This document shows positions 1-6,536 of a stretch of DNA of 8,602 nt, piece after piece. This DNA is from Promethearchaeia archaeon (lineage in GTDB: Archaea; Asgardarchaeota; Lokiarchaeia; Sigyniarchaeales; SOKP01): positions 1-8,602 of the forward strand of contig JAHQWS010000070.1 of NCBI GenBank assembly GCA_029856295.1, in the 5' to 3' direction. The translations under genes were made by a program, and so were the position numbers. Positions within the stretch are counted from its first letter, which is position 1. The number at the start of each line of letters is the position of its first letter. The notes beneath the pieces are model-generated. The model saw only the letters and a program-made list of their open reading frames with translations. It did not search any database and had not been told where the DNA came from.

Positions 1-484
1 CTTCAAATACTAACCTAATATTTCCTTTAGGTTGAAATCCTTCGCGTAAAAGAGTTAGAATTGCAATTGTATGAGAGACCCCAATTTGTTTCATATCAAA
101 TGAACCTCTACCCCAAATGAATTTATCGTGCTCCATTTGCACTAATTCTCCAGAACAGGGGGGATATTCCCAACCCTCTGAGGCATCCACAGGTACTACG
201 TCTAAATGAGATGCAAAACCCCAACAAGGATTATTATTTGGGTCCGAGCCTTCAATATCTATAATTAAATTACCTCTCCCAGGTTTAGTTTCAATTATCT
301 TAGTGTTAATTAAGGGATTTTTTTCATTTTCAAACTTCTCTTGCACAATTCTAGCAAGAACCATTTCATTTCCGGGAGGATTTGTAGTATCAACACGAAT
401 ATTCTGTTGTAGGAACTCAATAGCTTCTTTTGCTATTTCTGAGTCAGAATAAAACTTAGGAAACCTATTTAACTTATTCGACAT
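1..484 (-). CDS. M20-family zinc peptidase/deacylase (ArgE/DapE-like), N-terminal part, truncated by window edge
   Basis: The reading frame starts at an ATG (complement of 482-484) and stays open to the window edge, giving the first 161 residues. I recognise the M20/ArgE/DapE/carboxypeptidase family by a Thr-Asn-Pro-Pro-Gly-Asn-Glu segment at residues 34-40, the HLDVVP motif at 93-98 (His93 is the expected zinc ligand, Asp95 the residue beside the catalytic site) and GRGSFDMK at 125-132, where Asp130 should bridge two metal ions. Family members are cytosolic two-zinc enzymes that hydrolyse amide bonds in N-acyl amino acids, succinyl-diaminopimelate or small peptides. The catalytic Glu-Glu pair, the dimerisation domain and the remaining metal ligands lie outside the window, so the substrate cannot be assigned. 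Members are usually about 380-450 residues, so more than half is missing. The gene is divergent from the transporter at 620 and shares its AT-rich upstream region. The family call is secure; any specific gene name would be a guess. Confidence 0.9.
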   Translation of the reverse strand, partial: MSNKLNRFPKFYSDSEIAKEAIEFLQQNIRVDTTNPPGNEMVLARIVQEKFENEKNPLINTKIIETKPGRGNLIIDIEGSDPNNNPCWGFASHLDVVPVDASEGWEYPPCSGELVQMEHDKFIWGRGSFDMKQIGVSHTIAILTLLREGFQPKGNIRLVFE

Positions 485-520
485 TTTTCATCTAATTCAA
501 CAAACATTAATAAATAATAA

Positions 521-536
521 TAATAATATAAATTTT
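521..536 (-). promoter_or_regulatory. possible TATA-box region for the M20 peptidase gene
   Basis: Read on the minus strand this stretch gives TTTATATTA, close to an archaeal TATA element, about 40-50 bp upstream of the peptidase ATG. That spacing would allow a leader of roughly 15-25 nt. The whole region is A/T, so such matches arise easily by chance and this is only a candidate. Confidence 0.3.
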
Positions 537-598
537 TAATAATAATTTTTTAATAAAAATTTTTAATAATAATTTTTTGATAAAAATTTTTAATAAAA
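531..598. repeat. 27-bp AT-only tandem repeat, about 2.5 copies
   Basis: Two full 27-bp units (531-557 and 558-584) differ at one base (A at 552, G at 579), and a third partial copy runs from 585 to 598. Each unit begins AATTTTTAATAATAATTTTT and consists almost wholly of A and T. The array fills much of the divergent intergenic region between the peptidase and transporter genes. It overlaps the positions where TATA boxes of both genes would lie, so copy number could affect promoter spacing. It may equally be simple replication slippage in AT-rich DNA. Confidence 0.85.
587..598 (+). promoter_or_regulatory. possible TATA-box region for the transporter gene
   Basis: TTTTTAATAAAA in the last, partial copy of the 27-bp repeat is centred about 27 bp upstream of the ATG at 620. 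This is the distance expected for an archaeal TATA box driving a leaderless or very short-leader transcript. No convincing Shine-Dalgarno site precedes the ATG, which fits a leaderless start. The surrounding base composition makes the match weak evidence. Confidence 0.3.
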
Positions 599-619
599 CA
601 ATTTTCGATAGGTATTAAA

Positions 620-2026
620 ATGACAAGCGAAGCTAAATTAGATGATTGGAAAGATTGGCACGAATCTCATAAAAGCATGGCTTCTTTTGGAGTTGGCTCA
701 TTCGGTATAGAATTAATACAAAATGCATTTGCAGGCCTATATTTCTTTTTTTATGAAACAGAATTATTGTTACCGGGCATTTTTCTTCTATTAGCAAATG
801 TGTTATTTGCAATTTGGAATGCTGTTAATGATCCTTTATTAGGATATGTTATGGAAAAACCAAGAAACTTTTGGGGTAAATGGGGTAAACGTTTCCCATT
901 TTTGGCATTCACGTTAATTCCATTGTATATATGCTATTTCTTATTATTTTCGCCCCCTCGAGGTCTTGGACATGTGGCTCTTTTCTTATGGATGTTCGTC
1001 ATATTAGCACTCGCCGATACTTTTTATTCCATGTTTTCTATCAGCTGGAAAGCAATGTATCCGGAAAAGTTTAGATCTGATGATGCTCGTAGAAAAGCGA
1101 ATGTATACAAATTAGTTTTTGGTATAATGAGTGTTATAGTTGGCTTCTTAATTCCCCCTCTAATCTACGAGTTTGATAACATCGAATCTTATGCAATTAT
1201 GGGTTTAGTTATGGCTATTATCGGTTGTGTTGCGGGACTGATTGTTATTCCTGGAGCTCGAGAAGACCCTGCTCGAAAGGCCCTAGAGGTAGCACAGGGT
1301 GAAGTAAAACAAACCTCATTTTTTAAGTCGTTGAAAATTGCAGTCAAAAACAAAGCATTTCTAGCCTATCTTATTTTATTTTTTTCAAGTAAAACTTGGG
1401 ATATCTTTGTATTGGGTTCTGTACCATATTATGTAAAATGGATTTTGGGCGTTGAAGCAAGTGCAATGACTTTGATATACATAGCAGTTATATTGGGTAT
1501 TTTTGCAGCTATTCCAGTATTTACTCCAATATCAAAAAAAATTGGGTTCCGAAAAACAGCAGTAATAGGAGGATTAACCGAAGCAGTTTGCACAATTCCT
1601 TTATTCTTTATTACAGATGTAGGTACGTCATTAATCTTCTTTTTTATCATAGGGTTTGGAAACGGAGCAATGTGGGTAATGTTTTCACCAATTTTATCTG
1701 AAGCATTAGACAGTATATCGGTAGAAACGGGAAAAAGGGATTCGAGCGTTTATGTAGGAATAAATGTATTTTTTGCACGTCTTACAATAATTCTTTTTAC
1801 CATATTGGTAGTATATATTCATGCTATAACAAACTTCAATCCCGCTGCAGAAACAGGAAAAGGAATGCAACCTCCATTAGCTGAATTTGGGATTTTGTTA
1901 ACAATATCTATTATTCCAGTGATAAGTACGGCGTTGGGGTCACTTCTATTTTGGAAGATTTATGACATTAAAGGCGAGAAGAAAATATGGCTTGAAGAGC
2001 AATTGAAGGCCATGGATCTTCATTAA
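620..2026 (+). CDS. MFS transporter of the GPH (glycoside-pentoside-hexuronide:cation symporter) family
   Basis: A 468-residue integral membrane protein with about twelve hydrophobic segments, the usual size for this family. The family signature is AVNDPLLGYV (68-77) followed by the basic loop FWGKWGKRFPFL (84-95); this corresponds to the helix 2/loop 2-3 region of the melibiose carrier MelB. Family members co-transport sugars or related solutes with Na+ or H+ across the cytoplasmic membrane. By my manual alignment to MelB, the cation-site Asp59 is kept (Asp71), but the Asp55 position is Asn67 and the Asp124 position is Ser140, so substrate and coupling ion cannot be inferred. The first 20 residues are hydrophilic (DDWKDWHESHK) and cytosolic by analogy. 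An in-frame stop at 581-583 and no other ATG before 620 support this start; Met20 is the alternative. It is a single-gene unit, divergent from the peptidase and convergent with alaX, with a terminator-like signal right after the stop. Confidence 0.85.
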   Translation: MTSEAKLDDWKDWHESHKSMASFGVGSFGIELIQNAFAGLYFFFYETELLLPGIFLLLANVLFAIWNAVNDPLLGYVMEKPRNFWGKWGKRFPFLAFTLIPLYICYFLLFSPPRGLGHVALFLWMFVILALADTFYSMFSISWKAMYPEKFRSDDARRKANVYKLVFGIMSVIVGFLIPPLIYEFDNIESYAIMGLVMAIIGCVAGLIVIPGAREDPARKALEVAQGEVKQTSFFKSLKIAVKNKAFLAYLILFFSSKTWDIFVLGSVPYYVKWILGVEASAMTLIYIAVILGIFAAIPVFTPISKKIGFRKTAVIGGLTEAVCTIPLFFITDVGTSLIFFFIIGFGNGAMWVMFSPILSEALDSISVETGKRDSSVYVGINVFFARLTIILFTILVVYIHAITNFNPAAETGKGMQPPLAEFGILLTISIIPVISTALGSLLFWKIYDIKGEKKIWLEEQLKAMDLH

Positions 2027-2060
2027 ATATTAAAAAAATATTTCTTCTTTTTTTTTCTTA
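2025..2060 (+). terminator. hairpin plus T-tract terminator after the transporter gene
   Basis: Overlapping the stop codon is a 7-bp inverted repeat, AAATATT (2025-2031) and AATATTT (2037-2043), with an A-only loop. It is followed by a T-rich run with only three C interruptions up to about 2059. Archaeal RNA polymerase terminates readily on T-rich non-template strands, so the T-tract alone could serve. The A7 run at 2032-2038 is a T7 run on the other strand and could also stop transcripts coming out of alaX. Confidence 0.6.
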
Positions 2061-2073
2061 CTTTTCTATTAAA

Positions 2074-2088
2074 AGGTTCTCCAAACCT
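2074..2088 (-). terminator. weak hairpin overlapping the alaX stop codon
   Basis: AGGTT (2074-2078) and AACCT (2084-2088) form a 5-bp inverted repeat with a 5-nt loop. On the minus strand it overlaps the alaX TAG and is followed by TTTT. It may help end alaX transcription, but stem and T-run are short. Confidence 0.3.
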
Positions 2089-3253
2089 ATGTAAGAAATG
2101 ATTTAAGATCAGATAAAATATCTTTAGGTGTATGATCTAATAGTGCTTGAGCAGATTGATTTGATCCTCCCCCTTTTCCCCCATATCTCTCGATTAGATA
2201 TTGTATAACCTCGTTAGCTACGATATTCTTACATTTTGAGAACACTTTATATTTTTTCTCTTCTAACTTAATAACAAGAAGCGAATTTGGTGGAAAATTT
2301 TTGAACTCCTTAGAAAGCGTTTTATTATCAACTTGAAATTCTATATAACTTATGGCGGTATTTTCTATTTTTAAATTAGGATATTCAGAAAGTTTGTGTA
2401 AAATATTAATTGTAAGGTCAATGTTATCCCTCTGCAAATTAGCAATTAGATCCGAGCGTTTTTTAAAGTTTTCTTTTAAATTTATTATTGGTTGGTTTAT
2501 TGAATCGCTAAATTCTAAAATATCCGTTATAATTTCTGATAATCCTTTTAAAGCTTTCGCACCAACTTTATACTTAATATCAGTCCCCCTCTTAAATTCG
2601 TATATGAATAAAGGACCGATTTCAGTAGAGTTTTGAACATGGGTTCCTCCGCAAGCAGTTAAATCACAATTTTCACTTTCGATAAGACGGATAGTATCGT
2701 GTTTAGGCAATTCCGTTCCTCTTATTTTTTCTTGGAACTTGACCGCTTCTTCATAAGAGAGCATTTTTCCAATTATTTTGATATTATCAACAGAACAAAT
2801 CCAATTTACTTCCATATAAGCTGTTTTCAATTGATCATAACTCAATCTCTTAGATAATTCAAGAGTGACTTCTTCAAAATTGATATCGACACGACCCGTC
2901 TCTATTTCAAAATTTTTTTTCACGATCGCCGAGAATAGGTGCTGAGATGAATGAGCTTTCATTAGACCATATCTATATTCCCAATCAATGATCCCTGTGA
3001 TTTTGTCTCCTATGTTCATATGATCGCGGAAATCAGTAGCGATTTGATGGATAATATCATCACCTTCTTTCGAAACAGTCTCAACATCAAATTTTAAATT
3101 ACCTACTTTTAGAATGCCCCGATCGCTTGCTTGCCCGCCACTTCTAGGGTAAAATAAAGTTTGATCGAGGACGACTCCCTCTTTCCTTACTGCTATTATT
3201 GTTGCTTCGAATTCTTTTTCATAAGGTTGTGTCCAGAATAATTTTTTGGTCAT
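2087..3253 (-). CDS. alaX: alanyl-tRNA editing protein, long AlaX type with C-terminal DHHA1-like domain
   Basis: A free-standing relative of the alanyl-tRNA synthetase editing domain. AlaX proteins act in trans in the cytosol, deacylating tRNA-Ala wrongly charged with serine (and glycine in some types). The 388-residue protein begins with an N-terminal barrel-like region containing YPRSGGQASDRG (35-46), typical of the family. The zinc-binding editing site follows: HSSQH (101-105, ligands His101 and His105) and CGGTH (201-205, Cys201 and His205), so all four expected ligands are present. A charged, probably coiled-coil stretch (about 240-290) leads to a C-terminal domain with GGKGGGSNQSAQA (358-370), the glycine-rich signature of DHHA1 domains. 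That domain and the length separate the long AlaX-L type from short AlaX forms. The start is supported by the N-terminal match; only a weak GTGA lies upstream. The gene is divergent from rpoA1, at a position where rpoB would often be found upstream in archaea. Confidence 0.92.
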   Translation of the reverse strand: MTKKLFWTQPYEKEFEATIIAVRKEGVVLDQTLFYPRSGGQASDRGILKVGNLKFDVETVSKEGDDIIHQIATDFRDHMNIGDKITGIIDWEYRYGLMKAHSSQHLFSAIVKKNFEIETGRVDINFEEVTLELSKRLSYDQLKTAYMEVNWICSVDNIKIIGKMLSYEEAVKFQEKIRGTELPKHDTIRLIESENCDLTACGGTHVQNSTEIGPLFIYEFKRGTDIKYKVGAKALKGLSEIITDILEFSDSINQPIINLKENFKKRSDLIANLQRDNIDLTINILHKLSEYPNLKIENTAISYIEFQVDNKTLSKEFKNFPPNSLLVIKLEEKKYKVFSKCKNIVANEVIQYLIERYGGKGGGSNQSAQALLDHTPKDILSDLKSFLT

Positions 3254-3292
3254 GGTTAATTCACATTAATCGAAAATAAGCATAAAATCAAA

Positions 3293-3312
3293 CCTTTTAG
3301 AAAAGGGCTTTT
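3293..3312. promoter_or_regulatory. overlapping inverted repeats near the predicted alaX transcription start
   Basis: CCTTTT (3293-3298) and AAAAGG (3301-3306) form a near-perfect 14-bp palindrome. AAAAG (3301-3305) is also repeated inversely as CTTTT (3308-3312). The cluster sits 25-30 bp on the alaX side of the TATA candidate, where archaeal repressors often bind. It is the only G/C-containing symmetrical element in the spacer. A binding protein cannot be named and chance is possible. Confidence 0.25.
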
Positions 3313-3323
3313 TAATTAAATAG

Positions 3324-3339
3324 TACTTATATATATAAA
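3324..3339 (-). promoter_or_regulatory. candidate TATA box for alaX
   Basis: TTATATATATAA lies about 70-85 bp upstream of the alaX ATG, read on the minus strand. With the usual 25-30 bp spacing the transcript would start near 3295-3305, giving a leader of about 45 nt. It is the best TATA-like match in the region and is nearly symmetrical, so it could in principle serve either strand. Confidence 0.4.
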
Positions 3340-3432
3340 AATAAAAAAAAAGATAAATATTGGCTCTAAAACCAAAAAATTTTTATTTTTTAATGTATTT
3401 TTTCTCTCATAGTGCAAGAGTTGTCAACTTTT

Positions 3433-3445
3433 TTTTTAAAAGTAT
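3433..3445 (+). promoter_or_regulatory. rpoA1: candidate TATA box for the rpoA1 transcription unit
   Basis: TTTTTAAAAGTATT lies about 26-38 bp upstream of the rpoA1 ATG at 3471, the spacing expected for a leaderless or short-leader archaeal transcript. No clear Shine-Dalgarno site precedes the ATG. rpoA1 needs a promoter here because the neighbouring gene upstream points the other way. Confidence 0.35.
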
Positions 3446-3470
3446 TAGAATTTCAAATAGAAATTAGTGG

Positions 3471-6400
3471 ATGTTATCTCCTATGAGTTATACATTTTCT
3501 AGAACAAAAATGATTGAGAAAATCAAATTCGGATTATTAAGTCCGGATGAGATTAGAAAAATGTCAGCTGCAAGAATTATTACAGCAGACACTTATGATG
3601 AAGATGGCCTACCTATTCCTTCAGGACTTATGGATCAGCGCCTAGGGACAATCGAGCCCGGTCAAAGATGCCAAACCTGCGGAAATCTTGTAAGCAATTG
3701 TATGGGGCACTTTGGGCATATAGAGTTAGCAAGACCCGTAATCCATGTAGGATATGCGAAGAAAGTATTAAAAGTCTTACGCTCCATTTGTCCAGAATGC
3801 TCAAAATTAATGCTAACAGATGAGGAAAAAGAAGAATTTAGAGAGGAACACGCAAAGCACATTCAAATCTCGTTTGAGGATGAGGAAGATTTTACGAAAA
3901 TGGTATTTAAAAAAGCAAGAAAAGCAAAACATTGTCCTTATTGTGGAGCTATTAAAAAGAAAATTATAATTGAAAAACCAACAACCTTTTATGAAGAAGA
4001 AGAAAATAAGGGATCGCGCAGGCTAACTCCTATAGAAATATTAGAGCGTCTTAAAAAAATACAAGATCCTGACCTTAGAATTTTAGGTATTTCTCCTGCT
4101 AATGCTCGACTTGAATGGGTAATATTTACAGTATTGCCCATACCTCCTGTATGTGCAAGACCTTCAATTACCTTAGACAGTGGAATCCGATCCGAAGATG
4201 ATTTAACCCATAAATTAGTAGATGTTATTAGAATTAATCAGCGTTTAAGAGAAAATATTGATGCTGGCGCTCCTCATTTAATCGTTGAAGATTTATGGGA
4301 GTTATTGCAATATCATATAACTACTTATTTTGATAATCAAGTTTCAGGGATCCCTCCCGCTCGACATCGTTCAGGCAGAGCCTTAAGAACATTAACTCAA
4401 AGGCTAAAAGGTAAAGAAGGAAGATTTAGAAGTAATTTAAGTGGAAAAAGAGTAGATTTTTCAGCAAGAAGTGTAATTTCGCCAAACCCATATATAAGTG
4501 TTAATGATGTAGGGGTTCCACAAGATGTCGCCAAAATACTAACAATTCCAACAAATGTAAATGATTGGAATATTGAAGAAATGAAACAGTTAGTTCTAAA
4601 TGGCCCTATAAGACATCCTGGGGCAAACTATATAATTAGAAATGATCGAAGAAGAATTGATCTTCGATATGTAAAAAACAGAAAAATAATCGCTGATATG
4701 CTAGCTCCGGGATTTACAGTTGAACGACATCTAAATAATGGAGACCTAGTTCTATTTAATCGACAACCATCTCTTCATAGAATGTCAATTATGGCCCATG
4801 AAGTGAAAATAATGGATGGAAAAACATTTAGATTAAATTTAACAGTATGTCCACCGTATAATGCTGATTTTGATGGTGATGAGATGAATTTACATGTACC
4901 TCAAAGTGAAGAAGCTCGTACAGAAGCGGAATTATTGCTTAAAGTTCAAGAGCATATTTTATCACCTAGATTTGGAGGGCCCATATTAGGAGGAATTCAA
5001 GATTTTATATCATCTGTATTTCAATTTACAAGTAAGGAGTCATTATACAATAAAAAAGATACCTTGAAATTATTGTATATGGGTGGAATTTTTGAAACTA
5101 ATCCCGATTTTCAATTAGATCATTTAAAACCAATCACTACTGATCCCGAACCTAGGTATTCTGGAAAACAAATATTTAGTTCATTATTTCCAGATGATTT
5201 AAATATAAGAGTAAGATCTAAATTTTGTAAAAAATGCGATGTATGTAAAGGAAAAGACTGCGAATTTGATGCTTATGTAATGATTAAAAATGGTGAATTG
5301 ATTACTGGAACAATTGACGAAAATTCATTTGGTGCTATGCAATCAAATAGTATATTAGCGCGAATAATTAAAGATCATGGCAATGCAAGGGGAAGAGAAT
5401 TTTTAGATAATGCTACTAAAATGCTTCTCTATGTTATTCGTCAAAACGGGATGACAATGGGTTTAGATGAGGTTTATGTAAAAGGTGTGGCTTATGAAGC
5501 GATTCAAAAAATATTGGATGACGCTAATAAAGAAGCTGATAAACTCATAAAAGCATTTGATGAGAATAATACAAAAATTTTAAAAAGAGCCCCAGGGCGC
5601 TCTATGAGAGAAACATTAGAGTTAAGAATAAGACAAGTGTTGGCAGAAGCACGTAAACAAGCAGAAGAAACTGCGGCACATTATATTGGAGATGAAGCTC
5701 ATTCTGTTATCATGACAAAATCAGGTGCTCGAGGTAACATTTTAAATTTAGGGCAAATGTCTGCTGTAGTAGGACAGCAAGCAATTAGAGGTGAAAGAAT
5801 TAACAGGGGATATAGTCAAAGAACGCTTCCCCATTTCAAAATAAATGATCTTAGTCCGCGATCCCGAGGTTTTGTTACAGCCTCATATAGAAATGGTCTC
5901 CGTCCTGCAGAATTCTTTTTTCATGCGATGGGAGGTCGTGAGGGTCTTGTTGATACAGCTGTAAGAACTTCTACAAGTGGATATATGCAACGGAGATTAG
6001 TAAATGCCTTACAAGATATGGTCATTGAAAACGATGGCACTGTTCGTAACTCTGATAAAAATGTCATACAATTTAGTTATGGTGATGATGGAATAGATCC
6101 AATGCATACAGACCATGGAAATGCTGTTAATTTGGATGTTCTATTACTTAAGGCAAAAGCTCTTGATGTTCAAAAAATTCAAGATGAAATCAAAAGTGGA
6201 TCTATACCAAAAAAAGCTGCGTCTAAGAAGGCTCCCGTCAAAAAGGCTCCCGCCAAAAAAACTTCCGCCAAAAAAACTTCCGCCAAAAAAACTTCCGCCA
6301 AAAAAACTCCCGCCAAAAAAACTCCCGTCAAAAAGGCTCCTGCCAAAGAAACTAAAGTAAAAGAAAAAAAAGGTAAATCAACTGCCGATGAACAGGATGA

Positions 6401-6506
6401 AGACGCACTTCAAGCACAGTATAAAGTGGAAACTGGAAAGAATGCTATATGGCGGGGAAAAGTAACAAAAGGTTATGTAGATTGGAAAGTAGAAAAATTT
6501 GGATAA
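3471..6506 (+). CDS. rpoA1: DNA-directed RNA polymerase subunit A' (Rpo1N), with lysine-rich repeat near its C-terminus
   Basis: The N-terminal two thirds of the archaeal equivalent of RPB1/beta', part of the RNA polymerase core that synthesises all cellular RNA. Clamp zinc sites are visible as C67-C70-C77-H80 and C107-C110-C155-C158. The conserved LSGKRVDFSARSVISPNP block is at 323-340. The catalytic motif NADFDGD is at 464-470, with magnesium-binding Asp466, Asp468 and Asp470. A further four-cysteine cluster (586, 589, 592, 597) may bind zinc. The bridge-helix region, with GGREGLVDTAVRTS, is at 821-834. The 1011 residues exceed the roughly 870-910 usual for A'. The excess is a lysine-rich pentad array (913-962) and a mixed-charge tail (963-1011). 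A TAG directly upstream (3465-3467) makes 3471 the earliest ATG; Met5 (3483) and Met14 (3510) are alternatives. rpoA2 follows 30 nt downstream. The gene has no rpoB directly upstream. Confidence 0.98.
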   Translation: MLSPMSYTFSRTKMIEKIKFGLLSPDEIRKMSAARIITADTYDEDGLPIPSGLMDQRLGTIEPGQRCQTCGNLVSNCMGHFGHIELARPVIHVGYAKKVLKVLRSICPECSKLMLTDEEKEEFREEHAKHIQISFEDEEDFTKMVFKKARKAKHCPYCGAIKKKIIIEKPTTFYEEEENKGSRRLTPIEILERLKKIQDPDLRILGISPANARLEWVIFTVLPIPPVCARPSITLDSGIRSEDDLTHKLVDVIRINQRLRENIDAGAPHLIVEDLWELLQYHITTYFDNQVSGIPPARHRSGRALRTLTQRLKGKEGRFRSNLSGKRVDFSARSVISPNPYISVNDVGVPQDVAKILTIPTNVNDWNIEEMKQLVLNGPIRHPGANYIIRNDRRRIDLRYVKNRKIIADMLAPGFTVERHLNNGDLVLFNRQPSLHRMSIMAHEVKIMDGKTFRLNLTVCPPYNADFDGDEMNLHVPQSEEARTEAELLLKVQEHILSPRFGGPILGGIQDFISSVFQFTSKESLYNKKDTLKLLYMGGIFETNPDFQLDHLKPITTDPEPRYSGKQIFSSLFPDDLNIRVRSKFCKKCDVCKGKDCEFDAYVMIKNGELITGTIDENSFGAMQSNSILARIIKDHGNARGREFLDNATKMLLYVIRQNGMTMGLDEVYVKGVAYEAIQKILDDANKEADKLIKAFDENNTKILKRAPGRSMRETLELRIRQVLAEARKQAEETAAHYIGDEAHSVIMTKSGARGNILNLGQMSAVVGQQAIRGERINRGYSQRTLPHFKINDLSPRSRGFVTASYRNGLRPAEFFFHAMGGREGLVDTAVRTSTSGYMQRRLVNALQDMVIENDGTVRNSDKNVIQFSYGDDGIDPMHTDHGNAVNLDVLLLKAKALDVQKIQDEIKSGSIPKKAASKKAPVKKAPAKKTSAKKTSAKKTSAKKTPAKKTPVKKAPAKETKVKEKKGKSTADEQDEDALQAQYKVETGKNAIWRGKVTKGYVDWKVEKFG
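6207..6356 (+). repeat. 15-bp coding tandem repeat encoding ten lysine-rich pentads in RpoA1
   Basis: Ten in-frame 15-bp units encode pentads of the form x-K-K-(A/T)-(A/P/S), residues 913-962: PKKAA, SKKAP, VKKAP, AKKTS three times, AKKTP twice, VKKAP and the degenerate AKETK. The three AKKTS units (6252-6296) are identical at DNA level (GCCAAAAAAACTTCC), and the AKKTP units differ from them by one base. Outer units are more divergent, as expected when an array grows by slippage from its middle. The repeat uses C-ending codons (GCC, TCC, CCC) more than the surrounding gene, which prefers A/T endings. Similar lysine/alanine/proline tails occur in histone H1 and bacterial nucleoid proteins and bind nucleic acid; that role here is inference. 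Confidence 0.95.
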
Positions 6507-6536
6507 TAAATATTAAAAAATGAGTGTGTATTAAAA

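Larger units (their letters stand above)
3254..3470. other. 217-bp divergent intergenic region between alaX and rpoA1
   Basis: No open frame or RNA gene is visible. The region is AT-rich with several A- and T-runs. It should hold the promoters of two divergent genes, and candidates are listed separately. It contains no remnant of rpoB: I saw no piece of a conserved rpoB C-terminal coding sequence, and the region is too short for a gene. Confidence 0.7.

Noticed and set aside
485..619. The repeated AT units considered as a CRISPR array or replication origin.
   Set aside because: Repeats are directly adjacent with no spacers, so not CRISPR; no origin-recognition-box-like G-rich motif or nearby orc1/cdc6 gene is present.
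2352..2636. A 94-codon plus-strand open frame inside alaX, and similar minus-strand frames within the transporter, rpoA1 and rpoA2.
   Set aside because: All lie entirely opposite clearly conserved genes and show no family resemblance.
6252..6330. Runs of seven A in each repeat unit as possible frameshift slippery sites.
   Set aside because: The A7 runs are a by-product of Ala-Lys-Lys-Thr codons; the zero frame continues into a structured-looking tail and normal stop, and no stimulatory structure is evident.
6115..6360. An 81-codon open frame overlapping the lysine-rich repeat of rpoA1 in another frame, encoding repeated PPKKL-like pentads.
   Set aside because: It exists only because a stop-free 15-bp repeat is open in more than one frame; it has no start signal, ends with the repeat and lies wholly inside rpoA1.
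3471..6506. Possible intein or insertion within A' given its unusual length.
   Set aside because: The core reads through all conserved blocks without interruption; the extra length is all in the C-terminal repeat and tail, and no intein splice motifs are seen.
6520..6534. Five-codon ATG...TAA unit between rpoA1 and rpoA2 as a regulatory upstream ORF.
   Set aside because: Such units occur often by chance in AT-rich spacers, and there is no supporting structure or start signal.
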